Source: Rhizobiales bacterium PAR1 (GTDB taxonomy: Bacteria; Pseudomonadota; Alphaproteobacteria; Rhizobiales; Beijerinckiaceae). From it: a stretch of DNA of 64,000 nt. Shown here in pieces: positions 10,280 through 20,300 of this stretch. The notes under the pieces are model-generated. The model did not search any database, was not told the DNA's origin, and saw nothing but the letters and a program-made list of their open reading frames with translations. Location: positions 83,005 through 147,004 of the forward strand of contig NKIW01000006.1 in assembly GCA_002256205.1 (NCBI GenBank). Direction: 5' to 3'. The position numbers and the translations under genes are program-made. Numbering within the stretch: position 1 is the stretch's first letter; the number at the start of each line of letters is the position of its first letter.

Positions 10280-10288
10280 CGAAAACCC

Positions 10289-11599
10289 CTAGAGAATGAA
10301 GCGCGAGAGATCCGCGTTGCGCGAGAGCCCGCCAACCTCGCGCTCGACCATCGCGCCATCAACCGCGATGGATTCGCCAGCACGATCGGTTGCCGTGAAG
10401 CTCACCTCGTCAAGGACGCGTTCCAGTACGGTTTGCAGCCGCCGCGCGCCAATATTCTCGACGTTGGAATTCACCTCGAAAGCCGCCCGCGCAACCGCAA
10501 GGATGGCGTCATCGGTAAAGGAAAGCGTCACGCCTTCGGTCGCCATCAGTGCGATATATTGCTTGATGAGCGAAGCCTCGGTTTCCGTGAGAATGCGCCT
10601 GAAATCATCCTCGCCCAGCGGCTTCAACTCGACCCGGATCGGCAGGCGACCCTGCAACTCAGGCAGCAGGTCCGAAGGCTTCGAGACATGGAAGGCGCCG
10701 GAGGCGATGAAAAGCACGTGATCCGTCTTCACCGGGCCATGCTTGGTGGCCACCGTCGTGCCTTCAATCAAAGGCAGGAGATCGCGCTGGACGCCCTCGC
10801 GGCTGACATCGCCACCAGAGCGACCTTCCCGCACGGAAATTTTGTCGATCTCGTCGAGAAAGACAATTCCGTTCTCTTCCACCGATCGAATCGCGTCCGA
10901 AATGATACGATCCTGATCAACGAGCTTGTCACTTTCCTCGGCAATCAGCGGCTCATACGCGTCTTTGACGGTCAAGCGGCGCGGTTTACCCTTATTCCCG
11001 AAGGCCTTGCCGAGCATATCGCCGAGCGAAACCGCTCCAATCTGTCCGCCGGGCATGCCGGGGATTTCGAACATCGGCATACCCCCGCTTCCGGGCGCCT
11101 GAATCTCGATCTCGATTTCCTTTTCGGCCAGTTCACCCGCGCGGAGCTTCTTGCGGAAGGATTCGCGGGTAGCCGGCGAGGCGGTGGCGCCGACCAGGGC
11201 ATCGAGCACGCGCTCTTCTGCCGCGACCTGAGCCTTTGCGACCACATCCTTACGGCGCGCTTCACGCTGGAGCGCGATGCCGATTTCGACAAGATCGCGG
11301 ATGATCTGCTCGACATCGCGGCCGACATAGCCGACTTCGGTGAATTTCGTCGCCTCTACCTTCAAAAAGGGTGCCCCAGCCAGCTTGGCGAGGCGGCGAG
11401 CGATCTCGGTCTTGCCGCAGCCGGTCGGGCCGATCATCAGGATGTTCTTGGGCAGAACCTCCTCGCGCATTGGCCCTTCAAGCTGCTGGCGACGCCAGCG
11501 GTTGCGCAAGGCAATCGCCACGGCGCGCTTGGCATCCTTCTGGCCGACGATGAAACGATCGAGTTCAGAGACGATCTCGCGGGGAGAAAAGGTGGTCAT
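10289..11599 (-). CDS. hslU: ATP-dependent protease ATPase subunit HslU
   Basis: The AAA+ unfoldase of the HslUV (ClpQY) protease, 436 aa. Walker A GPTGCGKT is at about 57-64 and Walker B is [11 protein letters not shown]. The C-terminus (LSRFIL) that docks into HslV is preserved. The ATG at 11599 with GAGG 7 bases upstream is chosen; a TTG 12 bases earlier would overlap hslV. Together with hslV it forms the cytoplasmic two-component protease. Confidence 0.97.
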   Translation of the reverse strand: MTTFSPREIVSELDRFIVGQKDAKRAVAIALRNRWRRQQLEGPMREEVLPKNILMIGPTGCGKTEIARRLAKLAGAPFLKVEATKFTEVGYVGRDVEQIIRDLVEIGIALQREARRKDVVAKAQVAAEERVLDALVGATASPATRESFRKKLRAGELAEKEIEIEIQAPGSGGMPMFEIPGMPGGQIGAVSLGDMLGKAFGNKGKPRRLTVKDAYEPLIAEESDKLVDQDRIISDAIRSVEENGIVFLDEIDKISVREGRSGGDVSREGVQRDLLPLIEGTTVATKHGPVKTDHVLFIASGAFHVSKPSDLLPELQGRLPIRVELKPLGEDDFRRILTETEASLIKQYIALMATEGVTLSFTDDAILAVARAAFEVNSNVENIGARRLQTVLERVLDEVSFTATDRAGESIAVDGAMVEREVGGLSRNADLSRFIL

Positions 11600-11600
11600 T

Positions 11601-12152
11601 TCAGGCCTCAATCTTCTCGATCACGACGTTTTCGTTGGTGTAGACGCAGATTTCGCCCGCGATCTTCATGGCGCGACGAACAATCGATTCGGCATCGAAA
11701 TCAGTGTCGATCAGCGCCCGTGCGGCCGCGAGGGCGTACATCCCGCCTGACCCGATCCCCATGACGCCACCTTCGGGTTCGAGCACATCGCCCGTGCCGG
11801 AGAGGACGAGGCCGGTGGTTTTATCGGCGACCAGCATCATCGCTTCCAGACGGCGGAGATAGCGATCCGTGCGCCAGTCCTTGGCGAGTTCGACGCAGGC
11901 GCGCGTCAACTGCCCCGGATATTGCTCGATTTTCGCTTCGAGACGCTCGAACAGCGTGAAGGCATCGGCCGTCGCGCCCGCAAAGCCTGCGATAACATCC
12001 CCCTTGCCAAGACGGCGGACCTTTTTCGCATTGCCCTTGATGATCGTCTGGCCAAGGCTGACCTGCCCGTCACCGCCGATCACGGTCTGGCCGCCTTTCC
12101 GGACCATCAGAATGGTCGTTGCGTGCCAACTTTGCGGGGATTGCTCGGACAA
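11601..12152 (-). CDS. hslV: ATP-dependent protease proteolytic subunit HslV
   Basis: The peptidase subunit of HslUV, 183 aa, Ntn-hydrolase fold. The mature protein would start at the catalytic Thr of [12 protein letters not shown] (T12), after an 11-residue propeptide longer than that of E. coli. [21 protein letters not shown] and [14 protein letters not shown] are family hallmarks. The start is TTG at 12152 with GGAG 7 bases upstream. It is the first gene of the hslVU operon, divergent from hisB. Confidence 0.97.
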   Translation of the reverse strand: MSEQSPQSWHATTILMVRKGGQTVIGGDGQVSLGQTIIKGNAKKVRRLGKGDVIAGFAGATADAFTLFERLEAKIEQYPGQLTRACVELAKDWRTDRYLRRLEAMMLVADKTTGLVLSGTGDVLEPEGGVMGIGSGGMYALAAARALIDTDFDAESIVRRAMKIAGEICVYTNENVVIEKIEA

Positions 12153-12356
12153 GGGAATGCTCCGGTTCGGATTTTGGTTCTCTTATGTAGGGGTTCGCAA
12201 GGCGGCTTGCCAAGGTGGACAAAATGCGCCTCCCCCGAAAGGCGCTTAACCCCTTAGACGTTCTTGAATTGCCGTGGATCGGCTTTTTCGTTAAAGGCGG
12301 GGCTTCTTTCTTTCCACGAGCTTCGGTTCTGCCGAAGACAGCCAAGGATCAGACCG

Positions 12357-12950
12357 ATGCGCCGCGCGGAAATCAGGCGGGAAACCGGTGAAACCAAGAT
12401 CGAGGTCGCCATCGATCTTGACGGCATGGGCCGCGCGGATATCGCGACCGGCGTCGGTTTTCTCGATCACATGCTGCATCTGCTCGCGCGCCACTCGATG
12501 ATCGACATGCTGGTGCGCGCAGAGGGGGATCTCCACGTGGATGATCACCACACCACGGAAGATGTCGCCATCGCGCTCGGACAGGCTTTTGCAAAGGCCC
12601 TCGGCGACAAGAAGGGCATCACCCGTTACGCCGATTGCCTGATGCCGATGGACGAGACGCTCTCCCGCGTCGCGCTCGACATCTCGGGCCGGGCGTTTCT
12701 GGTGTTCCGCGTCGAATTCCCGACCGAGAAGATCGGCGCCTTCGATACCGAACTCGTGCGCGAGTGGTTTCAGGCCTTTGCCTCGAATGCCGGTGTGACG
12801 CTACACGCGGAATGCCTCTATGGCCTCAACAGTCACCATATCGCCGAGAGCCTGTTCAAGGGTCTCGCCCGCGTGCTGCGCCATGCCACCGAACGCGATG
12901 CGCGCGCTGCGGATCGTGTGCCTTCCACCAAAGGGACGTTGTCGATCTGA
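12357..12950 (+). CDS. hisB: Imidazoleglycerol-phosphate dehydratase
   Basis: HisB, 197 aa, catalyses dehydration of imidazole-glycerol phosphate in histidine synthesis. The metal-binding motifs [25 protein letters not shown] and NSHHIAE are all present. It is monofunctional: there is no histidinol-phosphatase domain. The ATG at 12357 with AAGGA upstream is preferred over an extended frame beginning at 12264. It is the first gene of the his cluster hisB-DUF2628-hisHAFE, followed by coaA. Confidence 0.97.
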   Translation: MRRAEIRRETGETKIEVAIDLDGMGRADIATGVGFLDHMLHLLARHSMIDMLVRAEGDLHVDDHHTTEDVAIALGQAFAKALGDKKGITRYADCLMPMDETLSRVALDISGRAFLVFRVEFPTEKIGAFDTELVREWFQAFASNAGVTLHAECLYGLNSHHIAESLFKGLARVLRHATERDARAADRVPSTKGTLSI

Positions 12951-13435
12951 TGGCCCGCTATACGGTCCATGCGCCGGTTCAGTCTGAAACCCGTTCGGAA
13001 GCGCTCGAACGGGCGGTTTTCGTGCGCGATGGCTGGAACTGGGCGGCCTTCGCTTTCGGCCCGTTCTGGCTGCTCTGGCATCGCCACTGGGTGACGGGGC
13101 TGCTCGGCATTGTGGCTTTTGCTGGCATTGTCGGTGGCATCACGGTTCTGCCGGCTGCGCCTCTCGCGAAATCCATTGCAACCTCGCTGCTCTCTATCCT
13201 TTGGGGACTCGAAGGGGCTTCCTTGCGGCGGTTTGCGTTAAGGCGTGCCGGATTCGTGGAAGAGGGCGTCATCGTCGGGAACAACATCGATGAACTCGAG
13301 CAACGCTATTTTGCCGAGTCCAGCGGGAATGTGCCTGAAACACTGCCCGCGACATCGCCTGTCGCCTCTCATCCGGCCGGTCTCTGGTCGCAGCCGGTCA
13401 TCGGGCTCTTCCCGGATGCGAGGAAGCATCCATGA
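12950..13435 (+). CDS. DUF2628 family membrane protein
   Basis: A 161-residue protein of the DUF2628 family. After a hydrophilic start ([20 protein letters not shown]) comes the family block [20 protein letters not shown], then two or three hydrophobic helices to about residue 85 and a soluble tail. It overlaps hisB (TGATG) and hisH (ATGA), so it is translated as part of the his operon. As far as I know this position between hisB and hisH is common in Hyphomicrobiales. No function is known. Confidence 0.88.
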   Translation: MARYTVHAPVQSETRSEALERAVFVRDGWNWAAFAFGPFWLLWHRHWVTGLLGIVAFAGIVGGITVLPAAPLAKSIATSLLSILWGLEGASLRRFALRRAGFVEEGVIVGNNIDELEQRYFAESSGNVPETLPATSPVASHPAGLWSQPVIGLFPDARKHP

Positions 13436-14082
13436 AAATCGCTCTTATTGATTATGGCGCCGGCAATCTCCACTCCGCCGGCAAGGCGCTCGAACGCGCG
13501 ATGATCGAGGCCGGGGTTTCCGGCCACATTGTGCTCGGCGCCAACCCGGATGATATCGCGGAAGCCGATCGCATCGTGCTGCCGGGCGATGGTGCTTATC
13601 GCGATTGCCGCGAAAATCTTAGCCTCGTCGATGGGCTCGAAGAAGTGCTGACCGAGCAGGTTCGCGTCAAGGGTCGCCCATTTCTCGGCATCTGCGTCGG
13701 GATGCAGCTCCTCAGCGATATCGGCGAGGAACGCGGTGAAACGCAGGGTCTGGGCTGGATTCCGGGCCGTGTTGTGGCGCTGGACCCGAAAGCGCGGTAT
13801 CTCAAGGTGCCACACATGGGCTGGAACACGCTAGAGCGGCGCGGCGAGCACCCGGTGCTTGACGGCCTGACCTTCGGCGAGGGCGGGCTGCACGCCTATT
13901 TTCTGCATTCCTATCATCTGCTTCCTACCTATGCGGCTGATCTGCTGGCGACCGCCGATTACGGCGGACCTGTTTCGGCCATCGTCGGGCGCGATACGGT
14001 GATCGGGACGCAGTTCCACCCGGAAAAAAGTCAGGCGCTGGGCATCAAGCTTCTCGCCAATTTCGTGAAATGGTCGCCATGA
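13432..14082 (+). CDS. hisH: Imidazole glycerol phosphate synthase glutaminase subunit HisH
   Basis: A class I glutamine amidotransferase, 216 aa, supplying ammonia to HisF. The catalytic triad is visible: C88 in [11 protein letters not shown], and H196 and E198 in GTQFHPEKS. The ATG overlaps the preceding stop (ATGA), giving tight coupling with the DUF2628 gene. Confidence 0.97.
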   Translation: MKIALIDYGAGNLHSAGKALERAMIEAGVSGHIVLGANPDDIAEADRIVLPGDGAYRDCRENLSLVDGLEEVLTEQVRVKGRPFLGICVGMQLLSDIGEERGETQGLGWIPGRVVALDPKARYLKVPHMGWNTLERRGEHPVLDGLTFGEGGLHAYFLHSYHLLPTYAADLLATADYGGPVSAIVGRDTVIGTQFHPEKSQALGIKLLANFVKWSP

Positions 14083-14093
14083 AGCCGGCAAGC

Positions 14094-14831
14094 ATGATCC
14101 TCTATCCCGCCATCGATCTGAAAGGCGGCCAGTGCGTGCGCCTCAAGCAGGGCGACATGGCGCAGGCGACCGTTTTCAACGACGATCCTGCCGCTCAGGC
14201 CGCCAGCTTCGAGACGCAAGGTTTTGAGGCGCTGCATGTCGTCGATCTCGATGGCGCTTTTGCCGGTGAGGCGGTCAACGGGTCGGCGGTCGAGGGAATT
14301 CTCGCGCGCGTGAAATTCCCGGTTCAGCTCGGCGGCGGCATCCGCCGGATGGATCAGGTCGAGGGCTGGGTGAAGCGCGGCATTTCGCGCGTTATCATCG
14401 GTACCGCCGCGCTGCGCGACCCCGATTTCGTGAAAACCGCTGCGAAGGCCTTTCCCGAAAGGATCGCGGTCGGCATCGACGCGCGGGATGGCAAGGTCGC
14501 GGTCGAAGGCTGGGCGGAAACCTCGGATATGCTGGCCGTGGATCTCGGCAAACGCTTCGAGGATGCCGGCGTTTCGGCGATCATCTACACCAATATCGCG
14601 CGCGACGGCATGCTCTCCGGCCTCGATTTCGAGGGCACGATCAGCCTCGGCAAGGCACTCTCGATTCCGGTGATTGCCTCCGGCGGGCTGGCCTCAATGG
14701 CCGATATCGAGCGCCTGATGCAGCCGGATTGCGCGCATCTCGCGGGTGCAATCACAGGGCGCGCGCTTTATGACGGGCGGCTCGACCCGGCGGCAGCGCT
14801 GGCGTTGATCAACGGAAAGCGTGCCGCATGA
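14094..14831 (+). CDS. hisA: ProFAR isomerase HisA
   Basis: A TIM-barrel isomerase of histidine biosynthesis, 245 aa from the ATG at 14094 ([17 protein letters not shown]), which is where the family begins. The catalytic Asp is in PAIDLKGG and the second in [11 protein letters not shown]. Starts at 14079 (ATGA overlap with the hisH stop) or 14070 would add 5 or 8 residues and cannot be ruled out. The 3' end overlaps hisF as ATGA. Confidence 0.96.
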   Translation: MILYPAIDLKGGQCVRLKQGDMAQATVFNDDPAAQAASFETQGFEALHVVDLDGAFAGEAVNGSAVEGILARVKFPVQLGGGIRRMDQVEGWVKRGISRVIIGTAALRDPDFVKTAAKAFPERIAVGIDARDGKVAVEGWAETSDMLAVDLGKRFEDAGVSAIIYTNIARDGMLSGLDFEGTISLGKALSIPVIASGGLASMADIERLMQPDCAHLAGAITGRALYDGRLDPAAALALINGKRAA

Positions 14832-15604
14832 CGCTGAAAACCCGCATCATTCCTTGCCTCGACGTCAAGAACGGACGCGTCGTCAAGGGCATCAACTTTC
14901 TCGATCTCGCCGATGTCGGCGATCCCGTGGAAAGCGCGAAAGCCTACGACGCGGCGGGCGCGGACGAGCTTTGCTTCCTCGACATCACCGCTTCCCATGA
15001 AAATCGCGGCACAATCCTTGATGTCGTCCGGCGCACGGCGGAAAACTGCTTCATGCCGGTGACAGTGGGCGGCGGCGTGCGCGAAGTCGAAGATGTGCGC
15101 GCGCTGATGCTCGCGGGCGCGGACAAGGTTTCGATCAACACCGCTGCCGTGAAGGATCGTTCGATTGTCGGGCGCGCGGCGGAAAAATTCGGCGCGCAGG
15201 CCATTGTTGTCGCCATTGATGCCAAGCGCGTGAATGCGCCGGGTGAAGCGGATCGCTGGGAGATTTTCACCCATGGTGGACGCAATCCGACCGGGATCGA
15301 CGCCATCGAGTACGCCCAAGCGGTTGCAGATCTCGGCGCAGGGGAGATCCTACTGACGTCCATGGATCGCGATGGCACCAAGGCCGGGTTTGACCTCGCG
15401 TTGACGCGCGCGATTTCCGAGGCCGTGACCATTCCCGTTGTGGCTTCGGGTGGTGTCGGAACGCTCGATCACCTTGTCGAAGGCGTCACACTTGGCAAGG
15501 CCAGCGCGGTCCTGGCCGCATCGATCTTCCATTACGGCACCTATTCCATCGCCGAGGCGAAAGCACACATGGCGAAGGCGGGCATTCCGATGAGGTTGGC
15601 ATGA
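14828..15604 (+). CDS. hisF: Imidazole glycerol phosphate synthase cyclase subunit HisF
   Basis: A TIM-barrel cyclase, 258 aa, that with HisH converts PRFAR to IGP and AICAR. The catalytic aspartates are D12 ([15 protein letters not shown]) and the one in [14 protein letters not shown]. Phosphate-binding glycines are in VTVGGGVRE and [10 protein letters not shown]. The start overlaps the hisA stop and the stop overlaps the hisE start (ATGA each). Confidence 0.98.
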   Translation: MTLKTRIIPCLDVKNGRVVKGINFLDLADVGDPVESAKAYDAAGADELCFLDITASHENRGTILDVVRRTAENCFMPVTVGGGVREVEDVRALMLAGADKVSINTAAVKDRSIVGRAAEKFGAQAIVVAIDAKRVNAPGEADRWEIFTHGGRNPTGIDAIEYAQAVADLGAGEILLTSMDRDGTKAGFDLALTRAISEAVTIPVVASGGVGTLDHLVEGVTLGKASAVLAASIFHYGTYSIAEAKAHMAKAGIPMRLA

Positions 15605-15927
15605 GCGCCACTTTCACCCTGCTCGACCTCGAGAAAATCGTTGCGGAACGCGCGAATGCCGATCCGGCACACTCCTATACCGCCAAACTCAAGGCGGGCG
15701 GGATGCCGCGCGCGACGAAAAAGCTCGGCGAAGAGGCCGTGGAAGCCGTGATCGCCGCCATGACGGGCGACAAAACCGAGCTGACCAAGGAAAGCGCGGA
15801 CATTTTTTATCATCTCTTGGTCGTGCTTCACATGGCCGGGGTGGGCGTGCAGGATGTTCTTGACGAACTTTCGCGCCGCACGGCGCAAACCGGCCTTCAG
15901 GAGAAGGCCGGGCGTAAGACAGACTAA
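15601..15927 (+). CDS. hisE: Phosphoribosyl-ATP pyrophosphohydrolase HisE
   Basis: A 108-residue all-alpha NTP pyrophosphohydrolase (MazG-like fold) acting at the second step of histidine synthesis. The motif [19 protein letters not shown] followed by [11 protein letters not shown] holds the metal-binding acidic residues. It is stand-alone, not fused to HisI. It overlaps hisF by 4 bases and is followed after 44 bases by coaA. Confidence 0.97.
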   Translation: MSATFTLLDLEKIVAERANADPAHSYTAKLKAGGMPRATKKLGEEAVEAVIAAMTGDKTELTKESADIFYHLLVVLHMAGVGVQDVLDELSRRTAQTGLQEKAGRKTD

Positions 15928-15971
15928 CGATTAGAGCCTGACCAACAGTGCCGGCGTAAGGAGAGATTCCG

Positions 15972-16940
15972 ATGGATGCTCAGACCTCGAAGCTCTCGCC
16001 GGACGTTGATCTCTCCCCGTTCCGGGTTTTCAGCCGTTCCGAGTGGTCCGGCTTGCGCGCGGATACCCCGCTGACCCTAACGCTGGACGAGCTTCGCCGC
16101 CTGCAATCGCTTAATGATCGGCTCTCGGTCGAGGAAGTCGTCGATATCTATCTGCCGCTCTCGCGCCTGCTCGCGCTGTATGTCGCGGCGACGCAGGGCC
16201 TGTTCAAGGCGACGCAGCGCTTCCTCAAGGCAGGCGATGGCAAGGCACCCTACATCATCGGTGTCGCGGGTTCGGTGGCGGTGGGCAAATCCACCACCGC
16301 GCGCGTGCTTGAAGCGCTGCTGGCGCGCTGGCCGAACACGCCGAAGGTCAGTCTTGTGACGACCGATGGCTTCCTGCTGCCGAATGCGGAACTCAATCGC
16401 CTCGGCTTCATGGAACGCAAGGGCTTTCCCGAGAGCTATGACACCGCCGCGCTGCTGCGCTTTCTCGCGCGGGTGAAAGCGGGGGAGCGCAATGTCGCCG
16501 CGCCGCTTTATTCGCATCTCGTCTACGACGTGTTGCCCGGCGAGCAGACCGTGATCGACCGGCCGGATATTCTCATCGTCGAGGGGCTCAACGTGCTCCA
16601 GCCGCCGCGGCTGCCGCGCGACGCCCGCCCGGTGCCCTTCGTTTCCGATTATTTCGATTTCTCGGTTTATATCGACGCGGACGAGGACTTGCTCCGCAAA
16701 TGGTATGTCGACCGCTTCATGGCGCTGCGTCAGACCGCGTTCCGCAAGCCCGAGAGCTTCTTCCGGCGCTATGCGGAGACGCCAGAAGATGAGGCGCTCA
16801 AGATCGCCAATGGTCTCTGGGACCGGATCAACCTGCCGAACCTGCGCGAGAACATCTTCCCGACCCGCCCGCGCGCGGACCTCATCCTGCGCAAGGGTGA
16901 GAGCCACATGATCGAAGAAGTGGCGCTCAGGAAGCTGTAA
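15972..16940 (+). CDS. coaA: Pantothenate kinase, type I (CoaA)
   Basis: A 322-residue bacterial type I pantothenate kinase, the first step of coenzyme A synthesis. Walker [12 protein letters not shown] is at about 97-107. [13 protein letters not shown] and RKGFPESYD are characteristic, as is the C-terminal [17 protein letters not shown]. An AGGAGAG ribosome site lies just upstream of the ATG. It ends the his-coaA gene series, a known Hyphomicrobiales arrangement. Confidence 0.97.
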   Translation: MDAQTSKLSPDVDLSPFRVFSRSEWSGLRADTPLTLTLDELRRLQSLNDRLSVEEVVDIYLPLSRLLALYVAATQGLFKATQRFLKAGDGKAPYIIGVAGSVAVGKSTTARVLEALLARWPNTPKVSLVTTDGFLLPNAELNRLGFMERKGFPESYDTAALLRFLARVKAGERNVAAPLYSHLVYDVLPGEQTVIDRPDILIVEGLNVLQPPRLPRDARPVPFVSDYFDFSVYIDADEDLLRKWYVDRFMALRQTAFRKPESFFRRYAETPEDEALKIANGLWDRINLPNLRENIFPTRPRADLILRKGESHMIEEVALRKL

Positions 16941-16955
16941 ATTATAATAACATCA

Positions 16956-17327
16956 TTAGTCATTGATATATTTGTATTTATTATTATAATTGAAATACTC
17001 ATGACTAAAATAGTATTTTAGAAATTCGATAGCATCTTCCCAGTTATCGAATTTGTTTAAATTCACTATTCTTTCAATAAATTCATAAATATTCTTTGGT
17101 TCATATTTTTCAACAATAAATCTTTGTGACAAAAACGAGCCTTTTATAATTGAATGAAGCCGTAATAAGCTTGTTACGGTCAAATAAAACAGCATTGTTT
17201 CGTTGGTACCATCGAGACCAATTTCAATGTCGACACAAAATTCGAAATCTCTTTCATTTTCCGGAGACCACTCATCCAACGAACGAAAGCCTACTTCTAT
17301 GTCGTGGATGAGAAGCTGCTTTTCCAT
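16956..17327 (-). CDS. Imm8-like immunity protein, AT-rich orphan
   Basis: A 123-residue acidic protein in a strikingly AT-rich stretch between GC-rich coaA and the adenosine kinase gene. The pattern DEWSPENERDFEFCVDIEIG, then ETMLFYLTVTSLLRL, resembles immunity protein 8 (Imm8) of polymorphic-toxin systems. The C-terminus is very rich in Asn, Tyr and Lys. The ATG at 17327 has GAGG about 8 bases upstream. No toxin gene adjoins it, so it would be an orphan immunity gene, probably acquired by transfer. The family call is by eye and moderate. Confidence 0.65.
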   Translation of the reverse strand: MEKQLLIHDIEVGFRSLDEWSPENERDFEFCVDIEIGLDGTNETMLFYLTVTSLLRLHSIIKGSFLSQRFIVEKYEPKNIYEFIERIVNLNKFDNWEDAIEFLKYYFSHEYFNYNNKYKYIND

Positions 17328-17358
17328 TAATCGACCTCGTAGGCTCATATCATTTAGG

Positions 17359-18354
17359 TTACATCAGCCCGTTTTCCTGCGCCAAATCCTTCAGCGGTGG
17401 CGCCGGGCGAGCGCCGATCTTCTGGATGACATGGCTCGCGGCCAAGGCGCCAAGGCGGCCCGCTTTCTCGTAACCCATGCCGTTGGTGTAGCCGAAAAGG
17501 AAACCGGCGGCATAGGCATCGCCCGCGCCTGTGGCATCGACGAGGCTTTCGATCGGGAACGCCGGCACCGCGATAGTGATCTTCCCCTCAATGATGACCG
17601 CACCCTTTTCCGAGCGGGTCACAGCGGCCCGCTTGGCCTCTCCGCGCAGCGCTTCGAGGGCGGCATCGAAATCCGCCGTCTCGTAGAGCGCCTTCAGCTC
17701 GTGTTCGTTGGCGAAAACGAGATCAACGGTGCCGGATTTGATCAGCTCCCGGAATTCAGCGCGATAACGATCGACACAGAAGGAATCCGACAGGGTCAGC
17801 GCGACTTCACGCCCCGCCTGATGGGCAATCGTCGCAGCCTTGCGGAATGCAGCCTTGGCCTGCGGCGGATCCCAGAGGTAGCCTTCAAGATAGGTCACCT
17901 TGGCGCGGGAGACGGTTGCGGGGTCGATATCCGCTTCCGAGAGGTTCTGGCAAGCGCCGAGATAGGTGTTCATCGTGCGCTCGCCATCGGGCGTGACGAG
18001 GATGAAACTGCGTGCCGTAGCAGGGCCATCGCTCGCGGCGGGGGTGCCGAAGGCAACGCCGGATTTCACGATATCATGCGCGAAAACATCGCCCACGGCA
18101 TCCGCCTTCACGCGTCCCACAAACGCGCATTTACCGCCGAAGGAGGCTGCACCGACAACGGTATTCGCCGCTGAACCACCGGAAATGATCGTCGCCGGGC
18201 CCATAGCGGCATAGAGTTTTTCCGCTTGCGCCTCGTCGATCAGCGTCATTGAGCCCTTGGCGACACCCTGAGCGACCAGAAAATCGTCCTCTGCGCGGGC
18301 GATCACGTCCACGATTGCATTGCCGAGGGCGAGGACATCGAGTTCTGTCGTCAT
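17359..18354 (-). CDS. Adenosine kinase / PfkB-family sugar kinase
   Basis: A 331-residue ribokinase-family enzyme. The N-terminal signature is GGSAANTVVGAASFGGKCAFVG. The C-terminal anion hole and catalytic Asp are in DATGAGDAYAAGFL. The close match to alphaproteobacterial adenosine kinases suggests adenosine to AMP, but other PfkB substrates are possible. The ATG at 18354 with AGGAG upstream is chosen over a much longer frame that starts within unrelated sequence. Confidence 0.9.
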   Translation of the reverse strand: MTTELDVLALGNAIVDVIARAEDDFLVAQGVAKGSMTLIDEAQAEKLYAAMGPATIISGGSAANTVVGAASFGGKCAFVGRVKADAVGDVFAHDIVKSGVAFGTPAASDGPATARSFILVTPDGERTMNTYLGACQNLSEADIDPATVSRAKVTYLEGYLWDPPQAKAAFRKAATIAHQAGREVALTLSDSFCVDRYRAEFRELIKSGTVDLVFANEHELKALYETADFDAALEALRGEAKRAAVTRSEKGAVIIEGKITIAVPAFPIESLVDATGAGDAYAAGFLFGYTNGMGYEKAGRLGALAASHVIQKIGARPAPPLKDLAQENGLM

Positions 18355-18436
18355 AAGTGTCTTCTCCTGAAAAGGGCGTGGCTTCGCATGGCCGAGAAGC
18401 CCGGCGAGGTCAAGGCAAGGCATGATCAACGTCGGC

Positions 18437-19060
18437 TTATTCGGCTTCGCGGCGACGGCGGATGCGTACGTAAAGCGCGCCCTCGCCACCGTGCCCGCGT
18501 GCAGCGCTATCAAAGCCAATCACGAGCCGGCGCAGCACCGGATCAGCGAGCCAATGCGGCACCATGCGGCGGAGAACACCGCGCTCCTCTCCCTGGGCAT
18601 CGAATCCGCCGCCTTTGCCGGTGATCACCAGCACGAGCTTGGCGCCGGCGTTGTGGGCGCGATGGATGAAACCATTGAGCGCAGCATGGGCCTCCGCCTG
18701 CCGCATGCCGTGAAGGTCGATGCGGGCATCAATCGCACGGTGGCCTCGCGACACCTCCCTGATCATGCGCTTTTCGACCCCCGCAAGTGGTGGCATCGAG
18801 CGGATGCGCGGGGCGGGCGCGGCCAGCGCGAGCGCCATGGGGTGCTGCGGTGCCGGTTCGGGGACGGGTTTGGCGTGATCCTCGGGGAGTTCGACGGCCT
18901 TGCGTCCCGGCAGCGGTTTGGCGGTTTTCGCGACTTCCGCCCAGACAGCATGATCCTCAGCTGAAATATCGGACCTCTTGCGACGCCTTTTGACCGGTTC
19001 CACCACTTTTTCCGGCTTGGTGGATTTCCGCCCGGTGATCAGGGTTTTGATCCAGACCAT
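18437..19060 (-). CDS. Smr/MutS2-C domain protein
   Basis: A 207-residue protein with a basic, low-complexity N-terminal half (KRRRKRSD) and a C-terminal Smr domain: DLHGMRQAEAHAALNGFI, then VLVITGKGGG and a VLRRMVPHWL helix. Smr domains bind or nick branched DNA or RNA. In alphaproteobacteria this DUF-type Smr protein commonly follows mltA; here it starts one base after the mltA stop. The target is unknown. Confidence 0.9.
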   Translation of the reverse strand: MVWIKTLITGRKSTKPEKVVEPVKRRRKRSDISAEDHAVWAEVAKTAKPLPGRKAVELPEDHAKPVPEPAPQHPMALALAAPAPRIRSMPPLAGVEKRMIREVSRGHRAIDARIDLHGMRQAEAHAALNGFIHRAHNAGAKLVLVITGKGGGFDAQGEERGVLRRMVPHWLADPVLRRLVIGFDSAARGHGGEGALYVRIRRRREAE

Positions 19061-19061
19061 G

Positions 19062-20300
19062 TCAGGGTATCCGCGGCTTCAGGATCACGAAGCGCATGGC
19101 ATCCCGAACAAGCCCGGCACGTGCGCCCGCTTCCTCCCCGGAGCCCATGAAATAATCGCCGCGCGCTGCGCCTACGATGGCCGAGCCGGTATCCTGCGCA
19201 ATCATCAGCCGCCGAATCGTGCGGCGTGGCCCTTCCGGAGTCAGCGGCTCGACCTCGATAAACACGGGCAAGCCATAAGGCCAGATCGTGCGATCCACCG
19301 CGAGCGAGCGCCCTTCGGTGAGCGGAACGCCCGCACCGCCAATCGGCCCGCGATCCTGCGGCGCAATGTCATCGCGCGCAAAGAAGACGTAGGAGCGGTT
19401 CTCTTCCATCAACGCCCGCCCGCGCGCGGGATCGGCTCGAAGCCAGGCCATCAGCTTAGCGAGGGTCATGTCCTCAAGGCGCATTTCGCCCCGTTCGACG
19501 ATTTTCTTGCCGATGGAGGTGTAGGGATGACCGTTGCGCCCGGCATAGACGAGGCGGGTCTTCCGGCCATCCGGCAGGCGGAGACGCGCGGAACCTTGTA
19601 CCTGCGTGATGAATAACTCGGCCTCATCGCGAAGCCAGGCGATTTCGAGCCCCTGACCTGCCAGTGCACCAGCCCAGATCGCCGCGCGATCCGGATACAC
19701 GACCAACCCGTCTGCGGTCTGACGCCCGGCCTGATAACCTTCGGGAATGCCGGAGCGGGTCTCGCCTTGCTTGAGCGTCACGAGATCAGCCGGGCGGCCG
19801 AGAACCGGGATCGGAAACCCGGCGGTCCTGATCAGTGAGGCCTCGATTTCCGGCTCGTAATAGGCGGTGAGAAAACCCGCACTGCCCTTGGGGCGGATAT
19901 CGAGCAGGGTAAAATACTGCTCGAAAAACACCCGCGCCGTGGTTGCTGTCACGGCGCCGCCAGTGGCGAGGTGCCGGGCGGCACGGCACGCTTGGATCAA
20001 CCCCGGTGGTGGCGGGAGGGCGTCGCGCAGGGCGGAGAGCCCGTCGAGAACTGGCGCGCAGGTCTCCAAGAGTGCGGCAAAGGCACCGGCGTGATCATCC
20101 TCCGCCCAGCCCTTGAGATCAGCGAAGGCGAGCGGGTGGACTTCCGTCTCCGCCGGCAGCTTTTCAAGCAGGGTATCGGTCGGTGGTCCGGACATCGGCG
20201 TCTCGCTGAGCGCGCGATCGGGGCCCGAAGTCATCGCCAGCACGACAAGCACGCCGGCGATCCTACGGAACCAACCGTTATTGCGCGGATTCGGTGGCAA
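19062..20300 (-). CDS. mltA: Membrane-bound lytic murein transglycosylase A
   Basis: A 412-residue MltA-family lytic transglycosylase that cleaves peptidoglycan in the periplasm. An N-terminal signal-like segment (RRIAGVLVVLAMTSG) is followed by the MltA domain with LTAYYEPEIEAS and by a C-terminal 3D domain (MIAQDTGSAIVGAARGDYF) with the conserved aspartates. No lipobox cysteine is evident, so it may be soluble or anchored by an uncleaved helix. The start is a TTG at 20300 overlapping the preceding gene; a GTG at 20249 with AGGA upstream is an alternative but would lose the basic residues of the signal. Confidence 0.93.
   Translation of the reverse strand: MPPNPRNNGWFRRIAGVLVVLAMTSGPDRALSETPMSGPPTDTLLEKLPAETEVHPLAFADLKGWAEDDHAGAFAALLETCAPVLDGLSALRDALPPPPGLIQACRAARHLATGGAVTATTARVFFEQYFTLLDIRPKGSAGFLTAYYEPEIEASLIRTAGFPIPVLGRPADLVTLKQGETRSGIPEGYQAGRQTADGLVVYPDRAAIWAGALAGQGLEIAWLRDEAELFITQVQGSARLRLPDGRKTRLVYAGRNGHPYTSIGKKIVERGEMRLEDMTLAKLMAWLRADPARGRALMEENRSYVFFARDDIAPQDRGPIGGAGVPLTEGRSLAVDRTIWPYGLPVFIEVEPLTPEGPRRTIRRLMIAQDTGSAIVGAARGDYFMGSGEEAGARAGLVRDAMRFVILKPRIP

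Noticed and set aside
9932..11764. 610-codon plus-strand open frame opposite hslU and the phosphoesterase
   Set aside because: High-GC antisense artefact; the minus-strand genes have all their motifs.
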